This document shows, piece by piece, positions 8,191 to 16,962 of a DNA stretch of 64,000 nucleotides (its first letter is position 1; every line of letters begins with the position of its first letter). The stretch is taken from the NCBI RefSeq assembly GCF_017814275.1, contig NZ_JAGIYQ010000004.1:124001-188000 (forward strand). The letters run 5' to 3'. A program made the position numbers and the translations under genes. Origin of the DNA: Gottfriedia endophytica. Lineage in GTDB: Bacteria; Bacillota; Bacilli; Bacillales; Bacillaceae_G. The notes under the pieces were generated by a model, which was given only the letters and a program-made list of their open reading frames with translations, was not told the DNA's origin and did not search any database.

Positions 8191-9039
8191 TTCCTGATCA
8201 ATTAAGACTTGAATTTTCTCGTTTCGGTCAATCATTCGCCCTAGATGGTGTTGATATAAATCAATTTCATTTCCATTTAAACTAGATGGAGTAATGACAT
8301 CTGCTAGACTACTTAACGATTTTAACAACCTAACCATAACATCTTGAACGGTGAAATTTGTATTTAACAATTCAGAAAGAGATGCCATAGTCATGGGGTT
8401 GATTGATGGATAGGTAGTACGAGTATTTTCGCCTTTTATAGCTAGTTCATAAAAATCTCTTACAATTGAAGCTCTGTTTGAGCCACTACCATTCACGCAA
8501 AGATAAATTTGAACTGCCACTCCATTTCGAATACGTCGTTGTGAAATCCCAGCAAATTTTTTATCATCGATACTTAAATCAAAATCTCCTGGACAATAAG
8601 ATCCGACAATTTCCTTTGCTTCAATAGAGGAAGTCATATCTTTAAACATGTCTTGAATTAGTGCGTACATTGTTTCGTAGCCATCATTAATTTTCAATTT
8701 CTTATCATCATCTGGAAGTAAAAGAGAAATATTTAAGACACCTTCATCTAGTACTACTGCCAAGCCTCCAGAATTTCGAACGATTGCATGAAATCCTTGT
8801 GATTTTAAAAATTCTATTCCGTCTTCAAGATAAGGAAGTCTAGAATCTTGGATTCCAAGAACAATTGTATTATGATGAACCCACGTTCTTACTGTAGTTG
8901 GGGATTCATTTTTTCCTATCATTGTACAGAGTGTGTCATCCATTGCGAATGATTGGATCGCTTGGAAATTAGGTCCTAACGTAGAGCCATCGATCAAACG
9001 TATGGTATCCTGCTCTAGGCGTTCTAAGTGTTTGTTCAT
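8188..9039 (-). CDS. lipL: Octanoyl-[GcvH]:protein N-octanoyltransferase
   Basis: A 283-residue amidotransferase of the LplA/LipB fold that moves octanoyl groups from GcvH to the E2 subunits of 2-oxoacid dehydrogenases. The family Cys is residue 149 in [11 protein letters not shown] and the conserved lysine lies in [11 protein letters not shown] (residues 159-169). The [18 protein letters not shown] segment forms the lipoyl-AMP/acyl pocket region. ATG 9039 has AAGGAG 8 nt upstream; the in-frame TTG at 9057 lies upstream of that sequence and is rejected. The position next to pta matches ywfL of B. subtilis. It is transcribed toward pta. Confidence 0.93.
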   Translation of the reverse strand: MNKHLERLEQDTIRLIDGSTLGPNFQAIQSFAMDDTLCTMIGKNESPTTVRTWVHHNTIVLGIQDSRLPYLEDGIEFLKSQGFHAIVRNSGGLAVVLDEGVLNISLLLPDDDKKLKINDGYETMYALIQDMFKDMTSSIEAKEIVGSYCPGDFDLSIDDKKFAGISQRRIRNGVAVQIYLCVNGSGSNRASIVRDFYELAIKGENTRTTYPSINPMTMASLSELLNTNFTVQDVMVRLLKSLSSLADVITPSSLNGNEIDLYQHHLGRMIDRNEKIQVLIDQE

Positions 9040-9152
9040 ACTAAAATCTCCTTGCAAAAATACTTATTTCCATCTTAGCATTTTCAAAGATTTGTACAAG
9101 TAAATAGAGGATGGAAATTAAAGCAAAGCAAAACCTAGTTACATAGAATAAA

Positions 9153-9187
9153 AAAACCTTTATGCACAGTGTACATAAAGGTTTTGA
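9153..9187 (-). terminator. Terminator of rsfA
   Basis: On the minus strand, AAAACCTTTATG / CATAAAGGTTTT is followed by a T run, ending the upstream rsfA gene before lipL. Confidence 0.85.
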
Positions 9188-9193
9188 TTCATT

Positions 9194-10015
9194 TTATTCT
9201 GCTATTTTTTCTAAATTACCGTTCTTATCCATTCGAAATGATGTTGCCACAGGTTTTTCTTCCTCTTCAAATAAAACTAACTTTCTAGCACGGTTCATAA
9301 TCTTCATCATTGTTTCATAGTCTTCTTGAACCGTAGTTGCATCTTTTTCTAATTGATTAACTTTTTTGAGTAGCTCTTGGTTTTGATGTTGAAGCGATAA
9401 AATATCACGTTTTAATTGTTCATTCTCTTTTTGTAAACGGTCACTAGCAATATTATTAGTAGAAAGGCTTTGTAAAAATTGAATGACATCGAACATAGTT
9501 ATAGATGCTTTTTTCGTAAAAGTAGTAGTTGGCTGATTGAATGATGGTTGTACTGTAACTGCCTGAGTATAAGCGGGTGCTTCTATCACTTCAGCAATTT
9601 CTGCTTCTTCATTAGTTTCTTCGTTAGTGTCGAAAGGAATAGATTCATTATCCATTTCCATATTAAAATCAAAATCAACTTCATCATTTAAGTATTTATC
9701 TAAATCGCTAGATAAATCGGTTTCTAAAAAAGTAGATTGAGAAGGTGTATATAGTAGTTTTTTCTTTGCTTCTTCTCCTTTTGCATGACGAAGCTTTTCT
9801 TTGCGAAATTTCTTAGAAATTTGTAAAGCTTTTTCATAATTGTAACGAACTACTGCATTCCAACGAAAACCACATGCAGCAGAAGTACGATCTAAAATAT
9901 CTCCTACTTCTTCAAATGCATTTAGTTGCGTACTACCCTCTCTTACATGACGTAAAACGGTTTCTGCTAATAATAAGTCATTCTCTTCTGTCCAAGCATC
10001 TTGACGGATTTTCAT
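9194..10015 (-). CDS. rsfA: RsfA-family prespore regulator (Myb/SANT-like DNA-binding)
   Basis: A 273-residue transcription factor of the RsfA family, which modulates forespore sigma-F-dependent genes. The N-terminal ~65 residues, with conserved Trp in QDAWTEENDLLLAETV and CGFRWNAVVRYNYEKAL, form the Myb/SANT-like DNA-binding domain. A low-complexity acidic linker follows (residues ~95-150), then a C-terminal coiled coil near 185-235 (LQKENEQLKRDILSLQHQNQ). The minus-strand box GGGGAAAATT (10058-10067) matches a sigma-F -10, but no -35 stands at the right distance. Position relative to hemQ, pta and lipL matches B. subtilis ywfN. Confidence 0.9.
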   Translation of the reverse strand: MKIRQDAWTEENDLLLAETVLRHVREGSTQLNAFEEVGDILDRTSAACGFRWNAVVRYNYEKALQISKKFRKEKLRHAKGEEAKKKLLYTPSQSTFLETDLSSDLDKYLNDEVDFDFNMEMDNESIPFDTNEETNEEAEIAEVIEAPAYTQAVTVQPSFNQPTTTFTKKASITMFDVIQFLQSLSTNNIASDRLQKENEQLKRDILSLQHQNQELLKKVNQLEKDATTVQEDYETMMKIMNRARKLVLFEEEEKPVATSFRMDKNGNLEKIAE

Positions 10016-10244
10016 AAAAAAACTCCTCTCATTCCAAAGTTTTTTGATTTATAAATAAATTTTCCCCTCAATATAGTAGAGGTGTTTAGTTGAAGTTTGG
10101 ACAATTTTTATAAAAACTATACAAACCTTTTAAAAAATTAGTAGAATCATAATTCAGGTACAAATTACAAAACTTGCATGTAGGAATGGGAACGAGTAAA
10201 ATACTGCATAGTATGTTTAATTGACAAAACACTATTAATGAATA

Positions 10245-10269
10245 GTTTAATTTTGTGTCCTCAGGGTAT
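10245..10269 (+). promoter_or_regulatory. Sigma-B-type promoter
   Basis: GTTTAA (10245-10250), 13 bp and GGGTAT (10264-10269) match the known B. subtilis sigma-B consensus (GTTTAA, 12-15 bp, GGGTAT) exactly. It lies 33 bp before the DUF1450 start codon. Confidence 0.75.
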
Positions 10270-10302
10270 ACTTTTTATGAGGAACAGAAGGGGTTGTAAC
10301 GC

Positions 10303-10530
10303 ATGTCAAATGAGTTTAGAATATGTGATGATTGCCAGGCAACAAATATTAAAACATTGATGCCTCGTTTAAAAAGAATAGATGAAAATGCAGATATTAA
10401 AGTTGGATGTCAGTCTTATTGTGGGCCTGGTAGGAAGAAATCATTTTGCTTTGTAAATAATCGTCCACTATCGGCTCCGAACGAAGATGAATTAATTGTT
10501 AAGATTAAATCAAAATTAGGTAAAAACTAG
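10303..10530 (+). CDS. DUF1450 small Cys-rich protein
   Basis: A 75-residue protein with cysteines at C8-x2-C11 and C36-x3-C40 ([12 protein letters not shown]), plus Cys48. DUF1450 proteins have a thioredoxin-like or Fe-S-ferredoxin-like small fold, and their function is not established. The Cys spacing would suit a metal or redox centre, which is inference. AGAAGGGG precedes the ATG. A textbook sigma-B promoter just upstream and a terminator just downstream make this a single-gene general-stress transcription unit. It lies between rsfA and ywfO. Confidence 0.85.
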   Translation: MSNEFRICDDCQATNIKTLMPRLKRIDENADIKVGCQSYCGPGRKKSFCFVNNRPLSAPNEDELIVKIKSKLGKN

Positions 10531-10561
10531 GCGTTCCTTCACCATAAGGAGCGTTTTTTTT
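10531..10561 (+). terminator. Terminator after DUF1450 gene
   Basis: GCGTTCCTT / AAGGAGCG hairpin followed by an 8-T run. Confidence 0.88.
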
Positions 10562-10621
10562 ATAATCTATCTGTTATAATGTGTAAGAAGAAATATAGAT
10601 AGGTAGGAAGGAGGGCAATAG

Positions 10622-11935
10622 ATGACTTACGCAACTCAAAAGCTATATGAAGAAAAAGTTTTTAAAGATCCAGTTCACAGGTATATTCATGTTCGCGACC
10701 GAGTCATTTGGGATTTAATTGGCACGAGGGAATTTCAACGATTACGCCGAATAAAACAGCTTGGAACTACATACTTAACATTTCATGGGGCTGAGCATAG
10801 TCGTTTTACTCATTCGCTAGGGGTATATGAAATCATACGTCGAATGGTGGATGATGTATTCTCTGGAAGACCAGAATGGAATAATGAGGATCGTTTGCTG
10901 GCTTTGTGTGCGGGGTTATTACATGACGTAGGACATGGCCCATTTTCACATACCTTTGAAAAAATTTTTAATTTAGATCATGAAGAATTTACGAGATATA
11001 TCATTGAAGGCAATACTGAAATTAATAAGATCTTAAAAAGGGTAGGAGAAGATTTTCCTGAAAAGGTTGCTGCGATTATTGCAAAAACATCACCAAATAA
11101 ACTTGTAACAAGTATGATTTCTAGTCAGATTGATGCTGACCGAATGGATTATTTATTACGTGACGCTTACTATACAGGTGTGAGCTACGGGAACTTTGAT
11201 ATGGAGCGTTTACTACGTGTTATGAGACCACGTCCAGACGGCATTGTAATAAAACAGTCAGGGATGCATGCAGTAGAACATTATTTAATTAGTCGCTATC
11301 AAATGTACTGGCAAGTGTATTTCCATCCGGTATCAAGAAGTGCAGAAGCAATTTTAACGGGTATATTAAAACGTGCAAAAGACTTACATAAGGATGGCTA
11401 CCAGTTTAATTATGTTCCCGTCCATTTTTCAAGTTTGTTTGAAGGGAAAATTGATCTAGAAGAATATGTGAAGCTAGATGAGTCGGTGCTCCTTTACTAC
11501 TTCCAAGCTTGGCAGGAAGAAGATGATGAGATTTTACGTGATTTATGTACGCGTTTCTTGAATCGAAAGTTATTTAAATTTGTCGATTTTAAAGCAGAAA
11601 CGGATACCGATCAAATCATGTTACTAAGTAAATTGTTCGAAGAGATCGGACTTGATCCAAAGTATTATTTAATTAGAGATATTATGTCTGATGAAGCATA
11701 TGATTACTTTAGGTATGGTGAAGAGGAGAGTAAAAAACCTATTTTACTTTTATTAGCAAATGGTGAAATTAAAGAAATTTCTAGACGATCAGATTTAGTC
11801 GAAGGCATTACAGGAAAGAAATTAACGGACTCGAAGTTATTTTATCCACACGATTTGATATACTACAGTCAGCCAAATGATGTTAAAAAGAAAATTATCG
11901 AAATAATCGAAGGAATGGCCGGTAATACAAAATAA
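10622..11935 (+). CDS. ywfO: HD-domain phosphohydrolase YwfO (dNTPase-like)
   Basis: A 437-residue cytoplasmic protein of the SAMHD1/dGTPase-type HD superfamily, predicted to hydrolyse deoxynucleoside triphosphates. The metal-binding HD motifs are His64 in SRFTHSLGVYE, His101-Asp102 in LLHDVGHGPFSH, and a later Asp in QIDADRMDYLLRDA. The opening FKDPVHRYIHVRDRVIWDLIGTREFQRLRRIKQLG is typical of this subgroup. The GGAAGGAGG Shine-Dalgarno is strong. The gene corresponds to B. subtilis ywfO by sequence and place. Substrate range is inferred from the family. Confidence 0.93.
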   Translation: MTYATQKLYEEKVFKDPVHRYIHVRDRVIWDLIGTREFQRLRRIKQLGTTYLTFHGAEHSRFTHSLGVYEIIRRMVDDVFSGRPEWNNEDRLLALCAGLLHDVGHGPFSHTFEKIFNLDHEEFTRYIIEGNTEINKILKRVGEDFPEKVAAIIAKTSPNKLVTSMISSQIDADRMDYLLRDAYYTGVSYGNFDMERLLRVMRPRPDGIVIKQSGMHAVEHYLISRYQMYWQVYFHPVSRSAEAILTGILKRAKDLHKDGYQFNYVPVHFSSLFEGKIDLEEYVKLDESVLLYYFQAWQEEDDEILRDLCTRFLNRKLFKFVDFKAETDTDQIMLLSKLFEEIGLDPKYYLIRDIMSDEAYDYFRYGEEESKKPILLLLANGEIKEISRRSDLVEGITGKKLTDSKLFYPHDLIYYSQPNDVKKKIIEIIEGMAGNTK

Positions 11936-11977
11936 AAAACGGAAGATTGAACTACTTCCGTTTCTTTCTGTTTTTTT
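11936..11977 (+). terminator. Terminator after ywfO
   Basis: AAACGGAAG / CTTCCGTTT hairpin followed by T-rich sequence. Confidence 0.85.
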
Positions 11978-12002
11978 CTGAGTTATGTAGATTAGTCAGT
12001 TA

Positions 12003-12188
12003 TTATTGGTCACTTAAGCGTTTGCCAGCAACAGCGTAGTGGTTTTTTGACATTTCTTCAATAAATACAACAATGTTTTCAACTGGAGCACCTGATGTCT
12101 CAGATACAGCTGCAGTTACTTTTTCAACTAAAGCTTTTTTTTGCTCTTCAGTACGTCCTTCAAGCATTTTAACAGTTACATATGGCAT
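12003..12188 (-). CDS. ywhB: 4-oxalocrotonate tautomerase-family protein YwhB
   Basis: A 61-residue tautomerase. Pro2, which becomes the N-terminal catalytic base after Met removal, is present in MPYVTVKML, and the family Arg is in EGRTEEQKKAL. The physiological substrate in Bacillus is unknown; the family converts enol to keto forms of unsaturated acids. The length is the family standard. An AAAGGAGG Shine-Dalgarno lies upstream on the minus strand. It is divergent from ywhC, as in B. subtilis. Confidence 0.92.
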   Translation of the reverse strand: MPYVTVKMLEGRTEEQKKALVEKVTAAVSETSGAPVENIVVFIEEMSKNHYAVAGKRLSDQ

Positions 12189-12312
12189 AATAGAATAACC
12201 TCCTTTAGATGTCTCAACTAGTATTATACCTGATAATTAGAGGCATAAACGGTAGAAAAATAAAAATTTTACAATATAGTAATAGTGTAATAAAAACGGA
12301 AAGGGGAAATAA

Positions 12313-12981
12313 ATGAATCTACATTTGGCATATCCGTTAAAAGAGTTACCTTTAGTTTTTCTAGTATTGGCGATCGCTTTTTCAGTACATGAGTTTGCAC
12401 ACGCGTTCGTTGCATACAAATTTGGAGACCCAACTGCACAAAAACTAGGCCGTTTAACATTGTCACCATTGAAACACCTTGATCCAATTGGGACAATTGC
12501 TATTTTACTATTCGGTTTTGGTTGGGCTAGACCAGTTCCAGTTAATCGATATAATTTTAAAAATCCAAGATTGGCAGGTATTTTAACGACTATAGCTGGA
12601 CCAATCAGTAATTTTCTTTTGGCCTTAATTGGAGTAATACTTTGGAATATATTAATAAAAGTTAGTTTGGACACATCTATGTCTTCTGCATTGTTTCAAA
12701 CATTGTTTGATTTCTGCCAATATTTTGTTAGTATAAACGTTGTTTTATTTGTATTTAATTTAATACCACTTCCTCCTTTGGATGGTTACAGAGTTATAGA
12801 AGATCTAGTTCCAAACGATTTACGAGCTAAGATGTCACAATACGAAGCATATGGCTCAGTAATTTTTCTAATTTTGGTACTTACTCCATTAGATCGTTAT
12901 ACGATTCAACCGATTTTTAATGTTGCAGTACCAACGGTATTACATTTTATTTCATCAATTGTTTCACCATTTTTCACGTAG
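12313..12981 (+). CDS. ywhC: Site-2-protease-like membrane metalloprotease YwhC
   Basis: A 222-residue M50-family membrane protein. The zinc motif HExxH is HEFAH within SVHEFAHAFVAYKFGD (about residues 27-42), and the third ligand region is NLIPLPPLDGYRV (about residues 151-163). About six hydrophobic segments are visible. It lacks the PDZ domain of RasP/RseP and belongs to the short group. Substrate is unknown. ywhD begins 23 bp downstream and is probably in the same operon. The ATG at 12313 follows AAAGGGGAAA. Confidence 0.92.
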   Translation: MNLHLAYPLKELPLVFLVLAIAFSVHEFAHAFVAYKFGDPTAQKLGRLTLSPLKHLDPIGTIAILLFGFGWARPVPVNRYNFKNPRLAGILTTIAGPISNFLLALIGVILWNILIKVSLDTSMSSALFQTLFDFCQYFVSINVVLFVFNLIPLPPLDGYRVIEDLVPNDLRAKMSQYEAYGSVIFLILVLTPLDRYTIQPIFNVAVPTVLHFISSIVSPFFT

Positions 12982-13004
12982 AGATTAGGAGGTTTTGAGT
13001 TAGT

Positions 13005-13523
13005 ATGACAGAACAACCAAAGAAAAAATCATTAGGTTTTAACATTTTAAAAAATGATTCAACAAGTGGACATGGCGGATATGGTGTAGGAGCAATTAGC
13101 TTAGAGAATGTGTCACCTGTTTTTGTTGATATACAGGAAGAAGATGTTTTTGTTGATGTTGGTGCAATGCATGCACGTAGCGTCGTTGAAAAAGGAATAA
13201 AGTTTCTAACAAATGAAGAGGAAGTTCCAAACGGAAAACCATATTGGTTAGTATGGGTAGCAACGGAACGAAATGAGAGTGGCCCTTATTATGCTGGTGC
13301 TACAGGTTGCTATATGACAGTTGATCGTGAAGCAAGAAGAGGCTATAAATTGTTACATGAACACGTTAATCGTATGGATAAAGCAATGAAACGTCATATT
13401 ATCGTAGATCATATGGATGAAAAATCAAAGGTTTTACTTGGGCAATTTTTAAAATCCCACAGTGAAGAGATGTGGAATAATTCAAAAGATGAGCTAAAAC
13501 AAGCTTTAGGTTTGGAAAAATAA
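13005..13523 (+). CDS. ywhD: YwhD-family protein
   Basis: A 172-residue soluble protein of the YwhD family, found in Bacillales and of unknown function. Recognisable family segments include GGYGVGAISLENVSPVFVD near the N-terminus, DVGAMHARSVVEKGIKF and GPYYAGATGCYMTVDREARRGYK. No catalytic motif can be assigned with confidence. TTAGGAGG stands just before the ATG, 23 bp downstream of ywhC, the same pairing as in B. subtilis. Confidence 0.92.
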   Translation: MTEQPKKKSLGFNILKNDSTSGHGGYGVGAISLENVSPVFVDIQEEDVFVDVGAMHARSVVEKGIKFLTNEEEVPNGKPYWLVWVATERNESGPYYAGATGCYMTVDREARRGYKLLHEHVNRMDKAMKRHIIVDHMDEKSKVLLGQFLKSHSEEMWNNSKDELKQALGLEK

Positions 13524-13528
13524 TATGG

Positions 13529-13576
13529 AACTTCCCTCAGAGGGAGGTTGCCTTTTCACGGGGAAAACCTTTTTTG
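13529..13576 (+). terminator. Terminator region after ywhD
   Basis: AACTTCCCT / AGGGAGGTT forms one hairpin (13529-13549). An overlapping GGTT..CTTTTC / GGAAAACC pairing ends in TTTTTT. Either can terminate the ywhCD transcript. Confidence 0.7.
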
Positions 13577-13687
13577 ACAGCTATTAATTTGATTTGACAA
13601 TTTTTTTGAAAAATTACGAAGAATCTTTTTACATTTTTCGCCAAATACAGTAAACTAAAGATAGCTTGGACAAGCTAAAACTAGGAC

Positions 13688-13727
13688 AAACAAAAGACCT
13701 TACCTTTTTGGTGAGGTCTTTTGTTTT
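13688..13727. terminator. Bidirectional terminator at pbpG 3' end
   Basis: AAACAAAAGACCTTACC / GGTGAGGTCTTTTGTTT is a near-perfect hairpin with A and T tracts on both sides. The pbpG stop is at its right edge. Confidence 0.88.
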
Positions 13728-15726
13728 AGTGTAATAAATAAGCTTCATACCAAGCTTTTTTTGGCTTTTCTAGTTTTAATTTTTTCGTACATACTGACGA
13801 AGGAGCAGTTCCTTTTCGGAAATATAAATAAACTTTTTCACTGCATCCTTTTTGAAAAAGTAAACCTGTTTTGACATCAATTGCAATTTTTTCTACATTC
13901 TCTGATTTAGCAGTAAGGTCGCTAGAATCTTCAATTTGTTGAATGGTTTTAGCCCAAATTTGTTTTGCAATTTTTTGTTCAGAAGTAGTTAATTGTTTAT
14001 TATGCTCATTTCCTACCCAGACACCAACAACAATTTTAGAATGAAAACCAATCATCCAACTATCCGTATTTGTGGTGCCTGACTTCCCATAATACGTTTT
14101 CGTTAATAATGGGATAATAGATGTTCCTGTTACAGAAGTATATTGAGAAAATGCCGGATTAAACATGCCGTGCAATAGCTCTTTTAAGATCATCACGTTT
14201 TCTTTAGATAGAACTTGTTTATTATTAATTTTCGTATCAGATAGTAATGAGCCATTGTTTTGTACAGCTCGCTTTATATACTGGATATTAACTGATTTCC
14301 CACCATTTGCAATCATTGCATAGGCACGTGTTAACTCTATTAGGTTAACAGAATTCGTACCAAGAGCTAGTGACGGCACTATTTTATTAGGGAATGGGAG
14401 TTGAAATGTTTTTAATGCATTCGTAAAAGCTTTTGCTCCAATGGCTTGCTGTGTTTTTACTGCATAAATGTTATCAGATACTGCAATTGCTTGAGCCATA
14501 GTGATTTGAGCGTTCGCATAATTATTTCCATTGTTTTTAGGGTGATAACTAGACCCATCCTGAAAGTAGAAAGTAGTTGGTTCGCTTTTTAAGCGAGTTG
14601 AAGGAGTATAGCCATTTTCTAATGCTGCGTAATACAAGAAGGGTTTTATGGCACTACCAGGCTGTCTTTTTGCATCGGTTGCGTAATTAAAATAAGACCC
14701 TCCCTCTGTTCGATTGCCCGCCATCCCTACAATCTCTCCGGTTTTACTATCCATAACAATTACACCTGATTGTAAACTAGGATATGGAGCTAGTTCACTC
14801 TTAACTGTTTTCTCGACAATATTTTGGATGTTGGTGTCAATTGTTGTATACAATGAAATCCCTTTTACGCGCCAACTTGGAGTGAATCGTTGACTAGCCT
14901 CTTTATTAGCTTCTTGCAAAAAATAGGAAGCAAAATTTAATTTTTGATTATTATTTTGCTTAAGAATGATTTTTTTAAAACTAGCTTGGCTAGCCTGTTG
15001 GGAAGAGATGACATGATATTTAACAAGTGAAGCTAGCAATTGTTCTTGTCTCTTTTTAACAAGTTTAAAAGACTGATATGGATCATATAAACTTGGGTTG
15101 GCTGGAATAGATAAAATAAACGATGTTTCTCCAAGTGTTAATTGATTCGCACGTTTATTAAAATAGAATTGTGAAGCAGCATCAATTCCGTAAACTCCAT
15201 GCCCGAAATAGATTGTATTGAGGTAGGCTGAAAGTAAAGTATTTTTTGAATAGTGTTGTTCAAGGCGCATTGTTAAAAAAGCTTCAGTAATCTTTCGTTT
15301 CCACGTTTTTTCGGGTGATAAATAGAGATTTTTGGCAAGTTGTTGTGTAATTGTACTTGCACCCTGTTGTAATTTTAGATGAGAAAAATCTGTCCAAAGT
15401 GCTGCTCCTATTCTCTTAAAATCGAATCCATGATGTTTATAAAAATTTCGATCTTCAGATAGTAAAATGATATTAATGGCATATGGAGGTAAATCCCGTA
15501 ACGAAACAATTTTACGATTTTGGCCAATCTTTGTAGTATCAAGAAAACGCCCATTTCGATCGTAATAAGTAGAATTTGTTTCCATAAATAATGAAGGTTT
15601 AGGAAGATAACTAGCAATAAGAAAGAGTGAACAAATAGTAGTAGTAAATAAAAATAACAGAAGTCCTATGCCAATAGAAGTTAATCTAACTTTTTTCCAA
15701 TGATTAGACAACAATACTCTCTCCAT
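13726..15726 (-). CDS. pbpG: Class A penicillin-binding protein PbpG
   Basis: A 666-residue bifunctional peptidoglycan synthase anchored by one N-terminal membrane segment (about residues 16-39). The glycosyltransferase domain (about 55-235) shows LSEDRNFYKHHGFD with the catalytic Glu and GASTITQQLAKN. The transpeptidase domain (about 320-600) has the nucleophile Ser near residue 355 in PGSAIKPFLYY, the SDN motif in AVSDNIYAVKT and KSGT in YGKSGTTNTDSW. All catalytic motifs are intact. In B. subtilis PbpG is forespore-expressed and helps build the germ-cell wall. A sigma-F/G-like promoter lies upstream. The ywhD-pbpG-speE order matches that species. Confidence 0.94.
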   Translation of the reverse strand: MERVLLSNHWKKVRLTSIGIGLLLFLFTTTICSLFLIASYLPKPSLFMETNSTYYDRNGRFLDTTKIGQNRKIVSLRDLPPYAINIILLSEDRNFYKHHGFDFKRIGAALWTDFSHLKLQQGASTITQQLAKNLYLSPEKTWKRKITEAFLTMRLEQHYSKNTLLSAYLNTIYFGHGVYGIDAASQFYFNKRANQLTLGETSFILSIPANPSLYDPYQSFKLVKKRQEQLLASLVKYHVISSQQASQASFKKIILKQNNNQKLNFASYFLQEANKEASQRFTPSWRVKGISLYTTIDTNIQNIVEKTVKSELAPYPSLQSGVIVMDSKTGEIVGMAGNRTEGGSYFNYATDAKRQPGSAIKPFLYYAALENGYTPSTRLKSEPTTFYFQDGSSYHPKNNGNNYANAQITMAQAIAVSDNIYAVKTQQAIGAKAFTNALKTFQLPFPNKIVPSLALGTNSVNLIELTRAYAMIANGGKSVNIQYIKRAVQNNGSLLSDTKINNKQVLSKENVMILKELLHGMFNPAFSQYTSVTGTSIIPLLTKTYYGKSGTTNTDSWMIGFHSKIVVGVWVGNEHNKQLTTSEQKIAKQIWAKTIQQIEDSSDLTAKSENVEKIAIDVKTGLLFQKGCSEKVYLYFRKGTAPSSVCTKKLKLEKPKKAWYEAYLLH

Positions 15727-15753
15727 ATTACTCCCCCGTTCACTAGTTTTTAC

Positions 15754-15784
15754 TAGTATGGTAGATTTATTTCTTTATTAAACA
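15754..15784 (-). promoter_or_regulatory. Candidate forespore (sigma-F/G-type) promoter of pbpG
   Basis: On the minus strand, TGTTTA (15779-15784), 18 bp and CATACTA (15754-15760) resemble sigma-F/sigma-G promoters. An ACTAGT..ACTAGT palindrome (about 15742-15757) overlaps the -10. The call is based on motif plus gene role. Confidence 0.4.
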
Positions 15785-15811
15785 ATTATTATCTAGAGAA
15801 ATCTCGACAAA

Positions 15812-15936
15812 ATCGAAAAGTGTAGTGAACTTGCTCAGCTCCGACAGACATTGGAGCAATAACCATGGGAAGTGTGGTTTTCACTTCACTTGGTTATTGT
15901 GAAATGGCCGAGGAGCTAGTTCACGTAACTAGACAT
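15812..15936 (-). repeat. Repeat family B, copy 3 (inverted relative to copies 1-2)
   Basis: Outer arms GTGAAC (15825-15830) / GTTCAC (15919-15924) and AGCTCC (15837-15842) / GGAGCT (15912-15917); inner arms AATAACC / GGTTATT and GAAGTG / CACTTC. The 396-bp gap 15727-16122 holds the pbpG promoter, this repeat and a weak TTGCAT-16-TATACT promoter candidate (15946-15973) that might serve speE. Confidence 0.85.
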
Positions 15937-16122
15937 AAAAAAAACTTGCATTTAAAAAGAATTACTCTATACTTTTTCTGTATGGCTATTTTTTGTTATG
16001 TCATATTAGCACAAATCTGATCGGAAAAAGGAAGAGTGGGGATACTAAAAGCACTCAATGAATTTATAACGGTCATTGGAAGTGTTTTACAATAATTCAA
16101 ATGAGAAAGGTAGATGCATAAC

Positions 16123-16950
16123 ATGGAATTATGGTTTACTGAAAAACAAACAAAAAACTTTGGAATTACAGCAAAAATTAAACAAACTTTACATACAGAG
16201 CAAACTGAGTTTCAGAAGCTTGACATGGTAGAGACAGAAGAGTTTGGCAATATGCTTATTTTAGATGGCATGGTTATGACAACTCAAAAAGACGAGTTTG
16301 TTTATCATGAAATGGTAGCACACGTACCTTTATTTACTCATCCTAACCCTGAAAATGTTTTAGTTGTTGGTGGTGGCGATGGCGGTGTAATTCGTGAAGT
16401 TTTAAAACACCCAAGCGTAAAAAAGGCAACTCTTGTTGAAATCGATGGAAAAGTAATTGAATACTCTAAGAAATACTTACCTGAAATTGCAGGTAAATTA
16501 GAAGATCCACGAGTAGAAGTAAAAGTAGATGATGGCTTTATGCACATCGCACAAAGTGAAAATATCTATGATGTAATTATGGTAGATTCAACTGAACCAG
16601 TTGGACCTGCTGTTAACTTATTTACAAAAGGCTTCTATGCAGGTATTTCTAAAGCATTAAAAGAAGATGGTATCTTTGTTGCACAAACAGATAACCCATG
16701 GTTTACACCAGAATTAATTACTCAAGTACAACGTGATGTAAAAGAAATTTTCCCAATCACACGTTTATATATTGCAAACATCCCTACTTATCCAAGTGGA
16801 ATGTGGACATTCACAATTGGTTCGAAAAAGCATGATCCACTTGAAGTAAGTGAAGATCGTTTCTTTGATATTGAAACAAAATACTACACTAAAGAGCTAC
16901 ACAAAGCAGCATTTGTTCTTCCTAAATTTGTAGCTGACTTAACGAAGTAA
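16123..16950 (+). CDS. speE: Spermidine synthase
   Basis: A 275-residue aminopropyltransferase that makes spermidine from putrescine and decarboxylated S-adenosylmethionine. The cofactor motif [18 protein letters not shown], the DDGFMHI segment and the DSTEPVGPA gate motif are all present, and [15 protein letters not shown] is the conserved substrate-binding opening. I start at ATG 16123 (MELWFTEKQ), which agrees with the family N-terminus. ATG 16114 is only 3 nt from AAAGG and would add MHN. speB follows 12 bp later, so the pair forms an operon for agmatine to putrescine to spermidine. Confidence 0.96.
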   Translation: MELWFTEKQTKNFGITAKIKQTLHTEQTEFQKLDMVETEEFGNMLILDGMVMTTQKDEFVYHEMVAHVPLFTHPNPENVLVVGGGDGGVIREVLKHPSVKKATLVEIDGKVIEYSKKYLPEIAGKLEDPRVEVKVDDGFMHIAQSENIYDVIMVDSTEPVGPAVNLFTKGFYAGISKALKEDGIFVAQTDNPWFTPELITQVQRDVKEIFPITRLYIANIPTYPSGMWTFTIGSKKHDPLEVSEDRFFDIETKYYTKELHKAAFVLPKFVADLTK

Positions 16951-16962
16951 GGGGTGGCAAAA

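Noticed and set aside
9153-9187. The TGTACA-centred palindrome in CTTTATGCACAGTGTACATAAAG as an operator
   Set aside because: It ends in a T run on the minus strand just after rsfA, so a terminator explains it.
12237-12674. A 145-residue frame antisense to ywhC
   Set aside because: Shadow of a well-supported M50 protease gene; no start signal.
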